DNA from: an uncultured Acidimicrobiales bacterium
GTDB taxonomy: Bacteria > Actinomycetota > Acidimicrobiia > Acidimicrobiales > SZUA-35
Assembly: GCA_938008925.1 (NCBI GenBank)
Contig: CALLIQ010000662.1
Coordinates: 1 to 19,062 of the forward strand
Direction: 5' to 3'
DNA length: 19,062 bases
Below the pieces are notes generated by a model. The model was given only the letters and a program-made list of their open reading frames with translations. It made no database searches and had not been told where the DNA came from. The position numbers and the translations under genes are program-made. Below are positions 7,030 to 15,045 of this stretch, one piece after another (position 1 is the first letter of the stretch; each line of letters opens with the position of its first letter).

Positions 7030-7716
7030 ATGACACAGGGAAAGAAAGACTCCAAGAAGTCGAACGACGGCCCGATCAGCGTCGTCGTGATCAACGACGT
7101 TCAGCTCGTGGTCGAAGGTCTCGTTGCGATGATGGCGCCGTTCCCCAAGCGGATCGACGTCGTCGGAACCTCGATCGGATCGATCCATGCGATCGAGGCC
7201 GATGTCGCGCTCATCGATGCCTTCGGTCACCCGAATGCCGGCGTCGATCGAGTCTCCGAGGCGATCGACCTCGGCTGTTTCGAGCACGTCGCCCTCTACA
7301 CGTGGAAGCTCTCGCCCGCCATGGCTGTTGAAGCGGTCGACAACGGTGCCGCCGGGGTCTTGTCGAAGTCGGCATCGGGCCTCGAAATCGTGCAGGGCAT
7401 CGAGGCCATCGTTCGCGGCGAGCGTGTGGTGCACGATTTCCCCGTTCACGTCTGGTCACCCACGTGGTTGGAGACCAGTGATGCCAGCCTCACGGCCCGC
7501 GAACTCGAACTGCTCTCCTTCGTCGCTTCCGGGCTGACGAACGCCGAGATCTCTCGAGCGATGTACCTCGCCGAGTCGAGTGTGAAGACCTACCTCAAGC
7601 GGGTCTACCGCAAGCTCGGCATCAGCTCGCGAGCCCAGGCCGTCATGCGTGCGGTCGAGCTCGGCATCGCCGGCCCGCAGGCCGGTGCGCCTGGTCAGGT
7701 CTCCCGGCCCGCCTGA
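7030..7716 (+). CDS. NarL/LuxR-type response regulator with atypical receiver
   Basis: This 228-residue protein pairs a receiver-like domain (about 15-135) with a C-terminal LuxR-type helix-turn-helix (about 154-212, starting LTARELELL and including SSVKTYLKRVYRKLGI). In the receiver, the acidic pair is Asn22-Asp23, the likely phosphoacceptor is Asp63 (ALIDAFG), and the conserved Thr91 and Lys113 are present. It is therefore less eroded than its upstream neighbour and could still be phosphorylated, though one metal-binding acid is missing. No histidine kinase lies in the window. GGTGG at 7018-7022 is a modest ribosome-binding site seven bases before the ATG. It presumably controls transcription; its targets are unknown, and the preceding receiver-like gene is a likely partner. 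Confidence 0.88.
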   Translation: MTQGKKDSKKSNDGPISVVVINDVQLVVEGLVAMMAPFPKRIDVVGTSIGSIHAIEADVALIDAFGHPNAGVDRVSEAIDLGCFEHVALYTWKLSPAMAVEAVDNGAAGVLSKSASGLEIVQGIEAIVRGERVVHDFPVHVWSPTWLETSDASLTARELELLSFVASGLTNAEISRAMYLAESSVKTYLKRVYRKLGISSRAQAVMRAVELGIAGPQAGAPGQVSRPA

Positions 7717-7729
7717 TTTCGGTCGGGTC

Positions 7730-7780
7730 TCGCCAGGCCATTCGACTCGCCGGACCACTCGTTTCGCCAGATCGTTTGAA
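7730..7780 (+). repeat. Three imperfect 17-base direct repeats in front of the membrane-protein gene
   Basis: TCGCC begins at 7730, 7747 and 7764, giving three head-to-tail units of exactly 17 bases. Units one and two agree at 12 positions and units two and three at 10. They end 10 bases before the putative -10 box and could be binding sites for a regulator. Confidence 0.45.
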
Positions 7781-7790
7781 GATACAGAGC

Positions 7791-7796
7791 TAGGGT
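7791..7796 (+). promoter_or_regulatory. Putative -10 box for leaderless membrane-protein mRNA
   Basis: TAGGGT fits TANNNT and lies six bases before the GTG start at 7803, with no Shine-Dalgarno sequence between. This spacing would place the transcript start at or next to the start codon. Confidence 0.5.
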
Positions 7797-7802
7797 CGCT
7801 CG

Positions 7803-8345
7803 GTGGAGTTGTCGGTCGAACGCGTCGTCGGACTGATCGAGAAGCTGTCGATCGTCATCAAGGGCCTGCGGTTCGCCGCCCTCGTCTTCGCGTCCGGTGC
7901 TCTGCTCGGCGCGTTGCTCTTCTGGGTCGGGCTGGCGACGTCGTTCGGCCCCTGGTGGCTCGGGCTGATTCCCGCCGTCGTGTTGTCGATCCCGGCGCTC
8001 GGTCTGTGGCGCTTTCGAGCGGCGCTCGAACCGACGCTCGAGCTTCCCGATCGCGTGCGCGCCCTGCCCACCTCCACCGAGGAGGCCGGTGAGGAGTTCG
8101 GCGGTGTCGTCGAGGCGCTCGGTGAAGTCAAGGAGAACCCGTGGACGCCCCGAGCCTTCTGGCGTTCGGCCAAGGCGTCGAAGGCGGTGCTCGACTGGTT
8201 TCAGTCGAGCGCGTTCGGGTCGGTGGCCACCGGCTCGATGGCACTCCATCCCGCCGCGCTGGTGGCGGGGGCCACCACCTGCGCGTTCGCTGCCGGCTCC
8301 TTCGTGCTCGGCGCCTTCGTGTTTGCGCTGTCCGTGTTGTTCTGA
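7803..8345 (+). CDS. Small hypothetical membrane protein
   Basis: I do not recognise this 180-residue protein. It has a short amphipathic N-terminus, two hydrophobic segments at about 21-43 and 49-68, a polar middle part (about 70-145) rich in Glu, Arg and Lys, and a hydrophobic C-terminus (about 150-180) long enough for one membrane pass. No catalytic motif is visible. It starts with GTG, six bases behind a TANNNT box. The amidohydrolase gene begins 12 bases after its stop, so the two are probably transcribed together. Coding quality is good, with consistent third-position G/C. Confidence 0.75.
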   Translation: MELSVERVVGLIEKLSIVIKGLRFAALVFASGALLGALLFWVGLATSFGPWWLGLIPAVVLSIPALGLWRFRAALEPTLELPDRVRALPTSTEEAGEEFGGVVEALGEVKENPWTPRAFWRSAKASKAVLDWFQSSAFGSVATGSMALHPAALVAGATTCAFAAGSFVLGAFVFALSVLF

Positions 8346-8357
8346 TGGTGTTGCGCC

Positions 8358-10028
8358 ATGACGGCGCCATCGAGTTCCTCGCCAACCAGTCCGCTCGCCC
8401 GAGGCCTCGTCCTCGACAATGCGAACGTGATCACGGTCGACGCCTCGGCGCCACGGGCTGGATCGGTCCTCATCCTCGACGACCGGATCGTCGGTGTCGG
8501 AGAGAGCGGCGAGTTCGCTGACGTCGGGGCTGCGTCCATCGACCTCGACGGTCTCACGGTCGTTCCCGGGTTCAACGATGCGCACAACCACATGCAGGCG
8601 TTCGGGGCGGCGCTCAACGAAGTCAGGCTCCAGCCAACCGTCGTCGGTTCGGTCGAGGCGCTCGTGGCGGCCATCGGCGAGCGGGCCGACCGGACACCGG
8701 AGGGCGTCTGGATCATCGGCACGGGCTACGACGACAACAAGTTGGCCGAGCGACGTCACCCGACCCGCCACGAGCTCGATGCGGTGAGCCCTGACAACCC
8801 GGTGTTGCTGAACCACACATCCGGCCACTTCTGCGTGGTGAACACGGCGGCCATGCGGCTCGCTCGGGTCGGCGAGCGGGAGGTCCCGGAGGGTGGTGTC
8901 GTCGACATCGGAGCCGACGGGACGCCGAGCGGGCTGCTCGAAGAACAGGCCCAGCTCCTCGCCCGAGAGCTGCTCCACCCCCGTCCGATGGCCGATCTGG
9001 TGGACAACATCGGTGCCGCCTCAGACGTGTACCTCTCCGAGGGGATCACCAGCGCCCAAGAAGCCGGTGTCGGCGGGATTCTCGGCACGGTCGAACCCGT
9101 CGAGGTGGCCGCCTACCAACAGGCTCGCCGGGCCGGTCGGCTGCGGATCCGGGTCACGATGATGGCCTCGGTCGAGGCGCTCCATCCGATCGACCACCAC
9201 CCCGACGACGACGAACCCTTCGCCCTCGACCTCGGTGTGCACACCGGCTTCGGCGACGACTGGCTGCGATTCGGGGCCACCAAGATCTTTGCCGACGGTT
9301 CGCTGATCGGGCGGACCGCCGCCATGTTCGACGACTTCGAAGGGGAACCCGGCAACAACGGCTACTTCCAGATGCCGGAGGAGATCCTCCATTCGCTGAT
9401 CCTCAAGGCGCATCGTGCTGGCTGGCAGGTGGCGACCCACGCCATCGGCGATCGAGCGGTTTCGTCGGTGCTCGATGGCATCGAGGCGGCGCTGGCCGCT
9501 CACCCTCGCGACGATGCCAGACACCGAATCGAACACTGTGGAATGACCCGGGCGAGCGACGTCGACCGCATCGCTGCGCTCGGCGTCATCCCGGTGCCAC
9601 AGGGTCGCTTCATCAACGAGATCGGCGACGGGATGTTGCGGGCCATCGGGTCGCGTGCCCCGGATTGCTATCGCCAACGGTCCTTCCTCGACAAGGGCAT
9701 CGTGCTCCCCGGCAGTTCGGATCGACCGGTCGTGCAGGGCGCGCCGCTGCTTGGAATCCACGATCTCGTGAATCAGCGCACCGGCAGCGATGCGCCGTTC
9801 AACCCCCACGAGGCGATCACGGTCGAGGAAGCGCTTCGGGCGTACACGCTCGGTTCGGCGCATGCCGCGTTCGACGAGAACCACAAGGGGTCGATCGAGG
9901 TCGGCAAACTCGCCGACCTCACGGTGCTCGACCGAGACATCACGGCCATCGATCCGGCCGACATCGCCGACACGACGGTGGTGTCGACCATGGTCGGCGG
10001 CTCGTTCGAGTTCGGCCAGCACGCCTGA
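8358..10028 (+). CDS. YtcJ-type metal-dependent amidohydrolase
   Basis: This 556-residue protein belongs to the amidohydrolase family 3 (YtcJ/NfdA-like) group, zinc enzymes that hydrolyse C-N bonds in amides, formamides or related compounds. The N-terminal beta-sandwich strand region (VLDNANVITVD) precedes the metal motif at His76 and His78 (FNDAHNHM). Other expected residues are Lys309 (ATKIFADG), His361 (ATHAIGD), His393 (RIEHC) and Asp455 (SSDRPV). The C-terminus returns to the sandwich domain (LADLTVLDRDI), so the enzyme is full length. There is no signal peptide. The ATG at 8358 lacks a clear ribosome-binding site, but the gene follows the membrane protein by 12 bases and may depend on that transcript. 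The substrate cannot be predicted. Confidence 0.92.
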   Translation: MTAPSSSSPTSPLARGLVLDNANVITVDASAPRAGSVLILDDRIVGVGESGEFADVGAASIDLDGLTVVPGFNDAHNHMQAFGAALNEVRLQPTVVGSVEALVAAIGERADRTPEGVWIIGTGYDDNKLAERRHPTRHELDAVSPDNPVLLNHTSGHFCVVNTAAMRLARVGEREVPEGGVVDIGADGTPSGLLEEQAQLLARELLHPRPMADLVDNIGAASDVYLSEGITSAQEAGVGGILGTVEPVEVAAYQQARRAGRLRIRVTMMASVEALHPIDHHPDDDEPFALDLGVHTGFGDDWLRFGATKIFADGSLIGRTAAMFDDFEGEPGNNGYFQMPEEILHSLILKAHRAGWQVATHAIGDRAVSSVLDGIEAALAAHPRDDARHRIEHCGMTRASDVDRIAALGVIPVPQGRFINEIGDGMLRAIGSRAPDCYRQRSFLDKGIVLPGSSDRPVVQGAPLLGIHDLVNQRTGSDAPFNPHEAITVEEALRAYTLGSAHAAFDENHKGSIEVGKLADLTVLDRDITAIDPADIADTTVVSTMVGGSFEFGQHA

Positions 10029-10054
10029 CCGACCCCGCCGACTTCGAACTGCCA

Positions 10055-10097
10055 ACCTCCGGCACCTCTGGTGTCAGACACCAGAGGTGTCGGAGGT
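10055..10097. terminator. Near-perfect 43-base palindrome between convergent genes
   Basis: Two 21-base arms around A10076 pair at 20 positions, and the single mismatch would be a G-U pair in one transcript. The core reads GGTGTCAGACACC. It lies between the amidohydrolase stop and the metallophosphoesterase stop, whose TGA begins at the palindrome's last base. There is no T-run on either side. A bidirectional terminator is the simplest reading. Confidence 0.75.
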
Positions 10098-11665
10098 CAG
10101 CCCAGTTCGGCCCGGACGAACAACGGGTGTCCGAGCCAACGAACCTCGTGGGTCCTTCCCCAGTCCTCCTCACCTGAACGGGCGACGAAGTCGACGCTGG
10201 CGTCGCAGCGATTGCGGGCCACGCCGGTCGGACAGGCGATGTCGAACCGAACCACTTCTTCGGCGCCCGTCAGCGACGTCCGCGAATAGGTGATGATGGC
10301 TGCCGAGCCGAAGGGGCCGAGATCGTCCTTGACCCAGATCCTGGCGCGCGCGCCGGCTGCGATCGACGTCGGCGGTGGGTGCACGAACTGTCCTCGACTC
10401 ACCTCCGCTGACTCGAGCCGCAGGTCGGAGGTACCCGCTCGGTTGTCGAGTTCGAGGTAGCACGAGAAGTCCATCGCGCCGGCGGTGACGATCGCCTCGG
10501 TCGGTGCGGTGGTCGGTTCGCACTCGAGTCTGCCGTCGTGATCGACGACCGCCCAGACAGAGCCGGAGACCTCCTCGCCCGACACGTCGACCACGGCAAA
10601 GGTGATCGGCTTCTCCGCGGCGTCGGCCGCCGACGGGCACTCGAAGCCGGCGTTGAGATACCGGACCGACGAGTTGTCGAGATCGCTCACGGCGCCGTGC
10701 GTGTGTCCCATCACGACGATGTCGGCGTTGGTTCGGAACGCGTCGGATTGGGCGAACCAGGCGAGCTCTTCCATCGCATCGCCCCAGGTCGCTCGAAGCG
10801 CCTCGATCTCACCTCGAGAGCCGCCTCCGTGCGCCTCCGCCCACCGGCTCCACACGTCGCCGTAGGCGGCGCGGCCATCGGCCAGTGTCGCGATGGAGCC
10901 GTCGGGCATAAGGATCTCGTCTTCCTCGCCAACGTCGAGGGAACCGAGGAGATAGTCGAACAGCAAGCCGACGACACCGCTGCCGTCCGCTCCGACACGA
11001 GCGAACGCCGTGGCCAGACCGCTGAGGTCGAGCCCGTTCGGAGCGCCCTGACCGGGCAGGTCGGCGACGCTCTGCCCTGGCTCGAGGTTTCGGTGCCAGT
11101 GCTCGGCGACGGCGCGGGTCACGAAGTGCCCGGATGGCAGCTCATCCCACGGACTGAGCGGGTCGACCGCATTGAAGAGCGTGTTGGTGTGACCGTGGCT
11201 CATCAGGACCCTCGGGTCGGGAGCGAGCGGCTGATATTCGAGGTCGGACAGCAGACGGAGCCGATGCCCACCCGGGCTGACGACGGTCGCCGCGTCGGCC
11301 GGGTCGATGCCCATGTCGTGGTTGCCGCCGACCCACACGACGTTGCCGTCGAGGGCATCCAGGGCTCGCGCGATCGCGCCATCCGGTCCGAAGATCGTCG
11401 GGTTGGCGGCGGCGATCTCGAGGAAGGTCGGTGGTCGTTGGCCGAAGGGGTAGGTCCACAGATCGACGACGTCGCCGAGCAGCACGAGTTCGCGGACGTC
11501 ATCGGCTCGGTCGGTGACCCAGTCGATGATGGTCAGCAGTGCGGGCTCGTGGACGTCGGGTTGGTACCAACAGGTCGGCCCGCCATCACCGATGTGGATG
11601 TCGCTCAGAGCGACGATCAACGACCCTGATGGATCGGCTGAACGGGCTGATGGTTGTGGCTGCAT
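10097..11665 (-). CDS. Calcineurin-like metallophosphoesterase with aegerolysin/ET79-like C-terminal domain
   Basis: The 522-residue protein begins with a two-metal phosphoesterase domain. Its motifs are DIHIGD at 22-27, GDVVD at 64-68, GGNHD at 113-117, a SHGH motif in the region after it, and GHTH at 320-323. Such enzymes hydrolyse phosphomonoesters, phosphodiesters or nucleotides. From about residue 397 to the end a separate beta-rich domain follows: paired short strands, PPP-TSI-G spacing, GPFGSAAIITY, and a late Cys-Pro-x-Gly segment. This resembles the aegerolysin/ET79 beta-sandwich family by pattern, which is an inference. No signal peptide is seen, so where it acts is unclear. GGAGGG (11672-11677, minus) lies six bases before the ATG, a strong ribosome-binding site. 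It diverges from the cyclase gene over 67 bases. Confidence 0.88.
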   Translation of the reverse strand: MQPQPSARSADPSGSLIVALSDIHIGDGGPTCWYQPDVHEPALLTIIDWVTDRADDVRELVLLGDVVDLWTYPFGQRPPTFLEIAAANPTIFGPDGAIARALDALDGNVVWVGGNHDMGIDPADAATVVSPGGHRLRLLSDLEYQPLAPDPRVLMSHGHTNTLFNAVDPLSPWDELPSGHFVTRAVAEHWHRNLEPGQSVADLPGQGAPNGLDLSGLATAFARVGADGSGVVGLLFDYLLGSLDVGEEDEILMPDGSIATLADGRAAYGDVWSRWAEAHGGGSRGEIEALRATWGDAMEELAWFAQSDAFRTNADIVVMGHTHGAVSDLDNSSVRYLNAGFECPSAADAAEKPITFAVVDVSGEEVSGSVWAVVDHDGRLECEPTTAPTEAIVTAGAMDFSCYLELDNRAGTSDLRLESAEVSRGQFVHPPPTSIAAGARARIWVKDDLGPFGSAAIITYSRTSLTGAEEVVRFDIACPTGVARNRCDASVDFVARSGEEDWGRTHEVRWLGHPLFVRAELG

Positions 11666-11716
11666 GATGGTCCCTCCGAGGCCCGTGTGGCCTGTGGTTC
11701 GAGGCTCATCATCCCC

Positions 11717-11722
11717 TACGAT
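11717..11722 (+). promoter_or_regulatory. Putative -10 box for the cyclase-ATPase gene
   Basis: TACGAT fits TANNNT and lies ten bases before the GTG start at 11733. No Shine-Dalgarno sequence is visible. It sits in the 67-base divergent region shared with the metallophosphoesterase gene. Confidence 0.4.
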
Positions 11723-11732
11723 CCACCGCGTC

Positions 11733-14700
11733 GTGCCGACTCGAACAATCCTCTTTGCCGATCAGGTCGAATCCACACGACTCGTGGCCGAGATCGGTGA
11801 TGAGTCGATGGTCGACGTGCGGATCAGACTCTGGGATCTGATCACGACGGCGGTCACGGCCAACGGCGGTCGCATCTTCAGCGATGAGGGCGACGGCGGC
11901 GCAGCGGTGTTCGCCGATCCGCTCGCGGCAGCCGATGCGGCTGGCTCGATGCTCTCGCAATCGGCGGTCGAGGGCATCGATCTGCGGGTCGGGCTGCACA
12001 CGGGCGAGGTGATCGAGAATGGCAACAGCCTCGTCGGGCTCGCTGTACACGTGGCCGCGCGGCTCTGTGATGAGGCACCGACGGGTAGCACCGTGGTGTC
12101 GCAGGCGACGGCGAGCGAGCTCGGTCGGTCCGACTGGGTGGTGACTCCGTTCGGCCAACGTTCGGTCAAGGGGCTCGACGACGGGATCGACGTCGCCCTC
12201 GTCACCGCCGAAGCCGTGAGCGAGCAGGAGATCCGGGCGCTGGCTGCACCCGAGGCGTGGGAGCCCATCGCATCGTCTCCGCGCCTCGATGCGCGCTCCG
12301 ATCGATTCGTTGGCCGCTCGACGCAATGGGGTCAGCTGTCGGCCCGAGCGAGCGAAGCGGCAAGCGGTCAGACACGCATGGCTCTCGTCCGGGGAAATCC
12401 CGGAACCGGCAAGTCGACCCTCGCGCAGCGGTTTGCGCTCGACCTCGCCGATCAGGGCTGGCTCAGCCTGCTCGGACGGACCGACGAGGCGTTCGACGAT
12501 CCGTTCCAAGAGATCATCGAGGCGCTCACCCACGTGGTCGCCGAGGCGCCCACCGGCCTGCTCGCCGATCACGTTCTTCGTCACGGCGATCTGCTCACGC
12601 GGCTCCTTCCCGGACTCGCCGATCGGGTGCCATCGGCGATTCGGTTCACGGACGACGAAGCGCCGGCCCCCGACCGGCTCCTGCTCTTCGAGGCGGCAGC
12701 CGACCTGGTTCGCGTGGTCGCCCGCCACCAGCCGGTCGCCATCGTGATCGAGGACATCCACTGGTCGTCGGCGCCGAGTCTCGATCTCATTCGACACCTC
12801 ATGCGCGTGCGCGATCTCGGGCCGGTCCTGTTCGCGGTCACCTATCGGCCGAGCGACATCGAAGCCGATGGCGACCCTGACCGGTTCATCACGAAGATGA
12901 TCGCCGAACCCGATGTCATCACGATCGACGTCACCGACTTCGATGTCGATGCGGTCCGGGAGCTCGTCGATTCGGTGATGACCGATCCGGCGAGCCGACG
13001 GGACGAACTCGTCGGCGCCATCGCCGATCATGTCCACGAACAGACGGGCGGCAACGCGCTGTTCTGCACCGAGGTGCTGCGTGGCTTGGCGGACGACGCC
13101 TCGGCCCGTGCCGCGCTGTCGTCGGCCTCCGATCCGGCTCCGCTCATCGCCGAGCTCGCCATTCCGCGGTCGGTTCAGGACTTGGTCCGTCGTCGAACCG
13201 AGTCGATGGGTCGGGCAACCGCCGCGGTCCTCACCGATGCCGCCATCTTGGGAGAGAGCTTTGCGACGAGGGAGCTGCATGGGCTCGTCGGCGGGCCGCT
13301 GGTCGATCTCATCACCGCGCTCGGCGACGCCGAGCGGGTGGGCTTGTTGCGGGCCGAAGACCAGGGTGGGCGACGCTACGCATTCGGCCACGCGTTGATG
13401 CAAGCGGCGCTGACCGGCCGATTGACGACGGCGGAACGCATTCAGCGCCACCGCGCCGCGGCGGATCTGCTCATCGAGCGCTCGGCCAGTGGCGATGGCT
13501 CAGCCCGTCGGTCTCGCGCCGCTGACACGCTTCGCCACCTTCAAGCCGCCGGGATGCTCGCGACCACCGAGGAGATCGCGACGCAGGCGGAGTTGGCAGC
13601 ATCAGATGCTGCGGCACGCCTCGCACTCGACGACGTCGTGCGATTCCGTCAGGTCGCCGTCGATGCCGTGGTGGAGGACCCAGACGTCGGCGAGGCGGTG
13701 TGCGCTCGTGCCCTCGCATCGCTCGGCCGTGCCCAGACCGCCGTCGGAGAGCTCGTCGGGAAGCGCACGATGGTGCAGGCGTCGGAGCGTGCTCGGGCGG
13801 CTGGCGACTGGGGGCTGTTTGCCGACATCGCGATCGCCTACGGCGGCGAGCTCAAGGAGAACCAAGCCGTCTTTGCCGTCGCGGAACCCATCGCCTTGAT
13901 CGACGAAGCGCTCGAGCACGAGACCGAGCCGACGGCCAGGCGCGCCGACCTGTTGATGTCTCTCGCGCTCTGGAAGCGCCAGACCACCCCATACGCCGAG
14001 CGTCGACCTCTCGTGGACGAGGCGTTGAGCATCGTCGGTGGCGATGTCGATCCGGTCGCTCGTGCGTCGGTGCTGGCCGGACATCACCGGGCCCTGCACG
14101 GTCCGAACATCGCCGAGGAAGTGTTCGCCTACGCCGACGAGATCGAAGCGATCGGTCGAGCTCGCGGCGACGACGCCATCGTCTTCCAGGCACTCAACAT
14201 CCGTTCGATCGTTCGCTTTCAGACCGGCCCGTGGGATGAAGCGTTGGCCACCGCCGGCGAGCTCGCCGCGGTCGCCGATCGACTGCAGCACTTCGAGGGT
14301 CGACGACTCACGACGATGTGGCGCGCCCTCGTCGCCAACCTCCAGGGCGACTTCGAGACGGGCAGCGCCGAGATCGCCTCGCTCGTTCGGCTGCTGTCCG
14401 GGTATCCGGAAGAGGATGCCAACCGGCTGTTTGCGGCGGTCAGCTTCGCCACCAGTTGGATCCAGGGCTACTCGGCCCCGCTCTACGAGCTCTCGGCCGC
14501 CGTCCACGATCGACCCGTGTCGCTCGCCTTCTTCGCCGCCGACGCCGGATGGGTCGACGTTGCCATCGGCGACGTCGAACGGAGCGACGGAATGGACGGG
14601 GCCGACGCTCAGCTCGACTACCTGTGGTGGTTCGATGTCGTCGCGCTCTGCCGAGTCGCCCGGGCCGCCGGCGATCGCGAACTCGCGGCTCGGGTGGCCT

Positions 14701-15020
14701 CGTCGTTGGCTCCCTATCGAGACATGAACGCGACCCTGGGGTTGGCGAACTTCCTCGGGGCCGGGACCCATCACTACGCGACGTTGCTGACGGTGTTGGG
14801 TCGCGACGACGAGGCCATCGCCAGCTACGAAGCGGCGTTGGCCCGCCACGAAGAAATGAGTGCTCGGCCCTTCATCGCACTCACCGAAGCGGAGCTGAGC
14901 CTCGTGCTGCGGTCTCGGGATGGCGATGGCGACGTCGCCCGTGCGGACGCGCTCGAAGCCAGCGCCCGTTCAGCCGCCGCCGAGCTCGGACTCGGGCTTG
15001 TGACCGACGTGCTCGGCTAG
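11733..15020 (+). CDS. Class III cyclase-like / AAA ATPase / helical-repeat signalling protein
   Basis: The 1095-residue protein has three parts. Residues 1-165 match a class III nucleotide cyclase domain: both metal-binding acids are present (Asp10 in FADQVEST, Asp54 in GDG), but the position of the base-selecting Lys is Ser50 and the transition-state Asn is His106, with Arg110 kept. Residues ~195-560 form an AAA/STAND-type ATPase with Walker A GNPGTGKS (Lys227) and Walker B IVIEDIHW (Glu340-Asp341). The remainder is helical and repeat-like, consistent with TPR repeats. There is no C-terminal LuxR helix-turn-helix, unlike many relatives. The frame is open upstream to 11514, but that would overlap the divergent gene; the GTG at 11733 directly precedes the cyclase fold. 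It is probably a sensor or scaffold with weak or no cyclase activity. Confidence 0.9.
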   Translation: MPTRTILFADQVESTRLVAEIGDESMVDVRIRLWDLITTAVTANGGRIFSDEGDGGAAVFADPLAAADAAGSMLSQSAVEGIDLRVGLHTGEVIENGNSLVGLAVHVAARLCDEAPTGSTVVSQATASELGRSDWVVTPFGQRSVKGLDDGIDVALVTAEAVSEQEIRALAAPEAWEPIASSPRLDARSDRFVGRSTQWGQLSARASEAASGQTRMALVRGNPGTGKSTLAQRFALDLADQGWLSLLGRTDEAFDDPFQEIIEALTHVVAEAPTGLLADHVLRHGDLLTRLLPGLADRVPSAIRFTDDEAPAPDRLLLFEAAADLVRVVARHQPVAIVIEDIHWSSAPSLDLIRHLMRVRDLGPVLFAVTYRPSDIEADGDPDRFITKMIAEPDVITIDVTDFDVDAVRELVDSVMTDPASRRDELVGAIADHVHEQTGGNALFCTEVLRGLADDASARAALSSASDPAPLIAELAIPRSVQDLVRRRTESMGRATAAVLTDAAILGESFATRELHGLVGGPLVDLITALGDAERVGLLRAEDQGGRRYAFGHALMQAALTGRLTTAERIQRHRAAADLLIERSASGDGSARRSRAADTLRHLQAAGMLATTEEIATQAELAASDAAARLALDDVVRFRQVAVDAVVEDPDVGEAVCARALASLGRAQTAVGELVGKRTMVQASERARAAGDWGLFADIAIAYGGELKENQAVFAVAEPIALIDEALEHETEPTARRADLLMSLALWKRQTTPYAERRPLVDEALSIVGGDVDPVARASVLAGHHRALHGPNIAEEVFAYADEIEAIGRARGDDAIVFQALNIRSIVRFQTGPWDEALATAGELAAVADRLQHFEGRRLTTMWRALVANLQGDFETGSAEIASLVRLLSGYPEEDANRLFAAVSFATSWIQGYSAPLYELSAAVHDRPVSLAFFAADAGWVDVAIGDVERSDGMDGADAQLDYLWWFDVVALCRVARAAGDRELAARVASSLAPYRDMNATLGLANFLGAGTHHYATLLTVLGRDDEAIASYEAALARHEEMSARPFIALTEAELSLVLRSRDGDGDVARADALEASARSAAAELGLGLVTDVLG

Positions 15021-15045
15021 CCAGGGGCCAACTCTCGGGCACGCC

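Noticed and set aside
7695..8978. A 427-codon minus-strand frame
   Set aside because: It is antisense to the membrane-protein and amidohydrolase genes and has no recognisable motif.
10538..11629. A 363-codon plus-strand frame
   Set aside because: It is the opposite strand of the metallophosphoesterase gene, which carries all its catalytic motifs.
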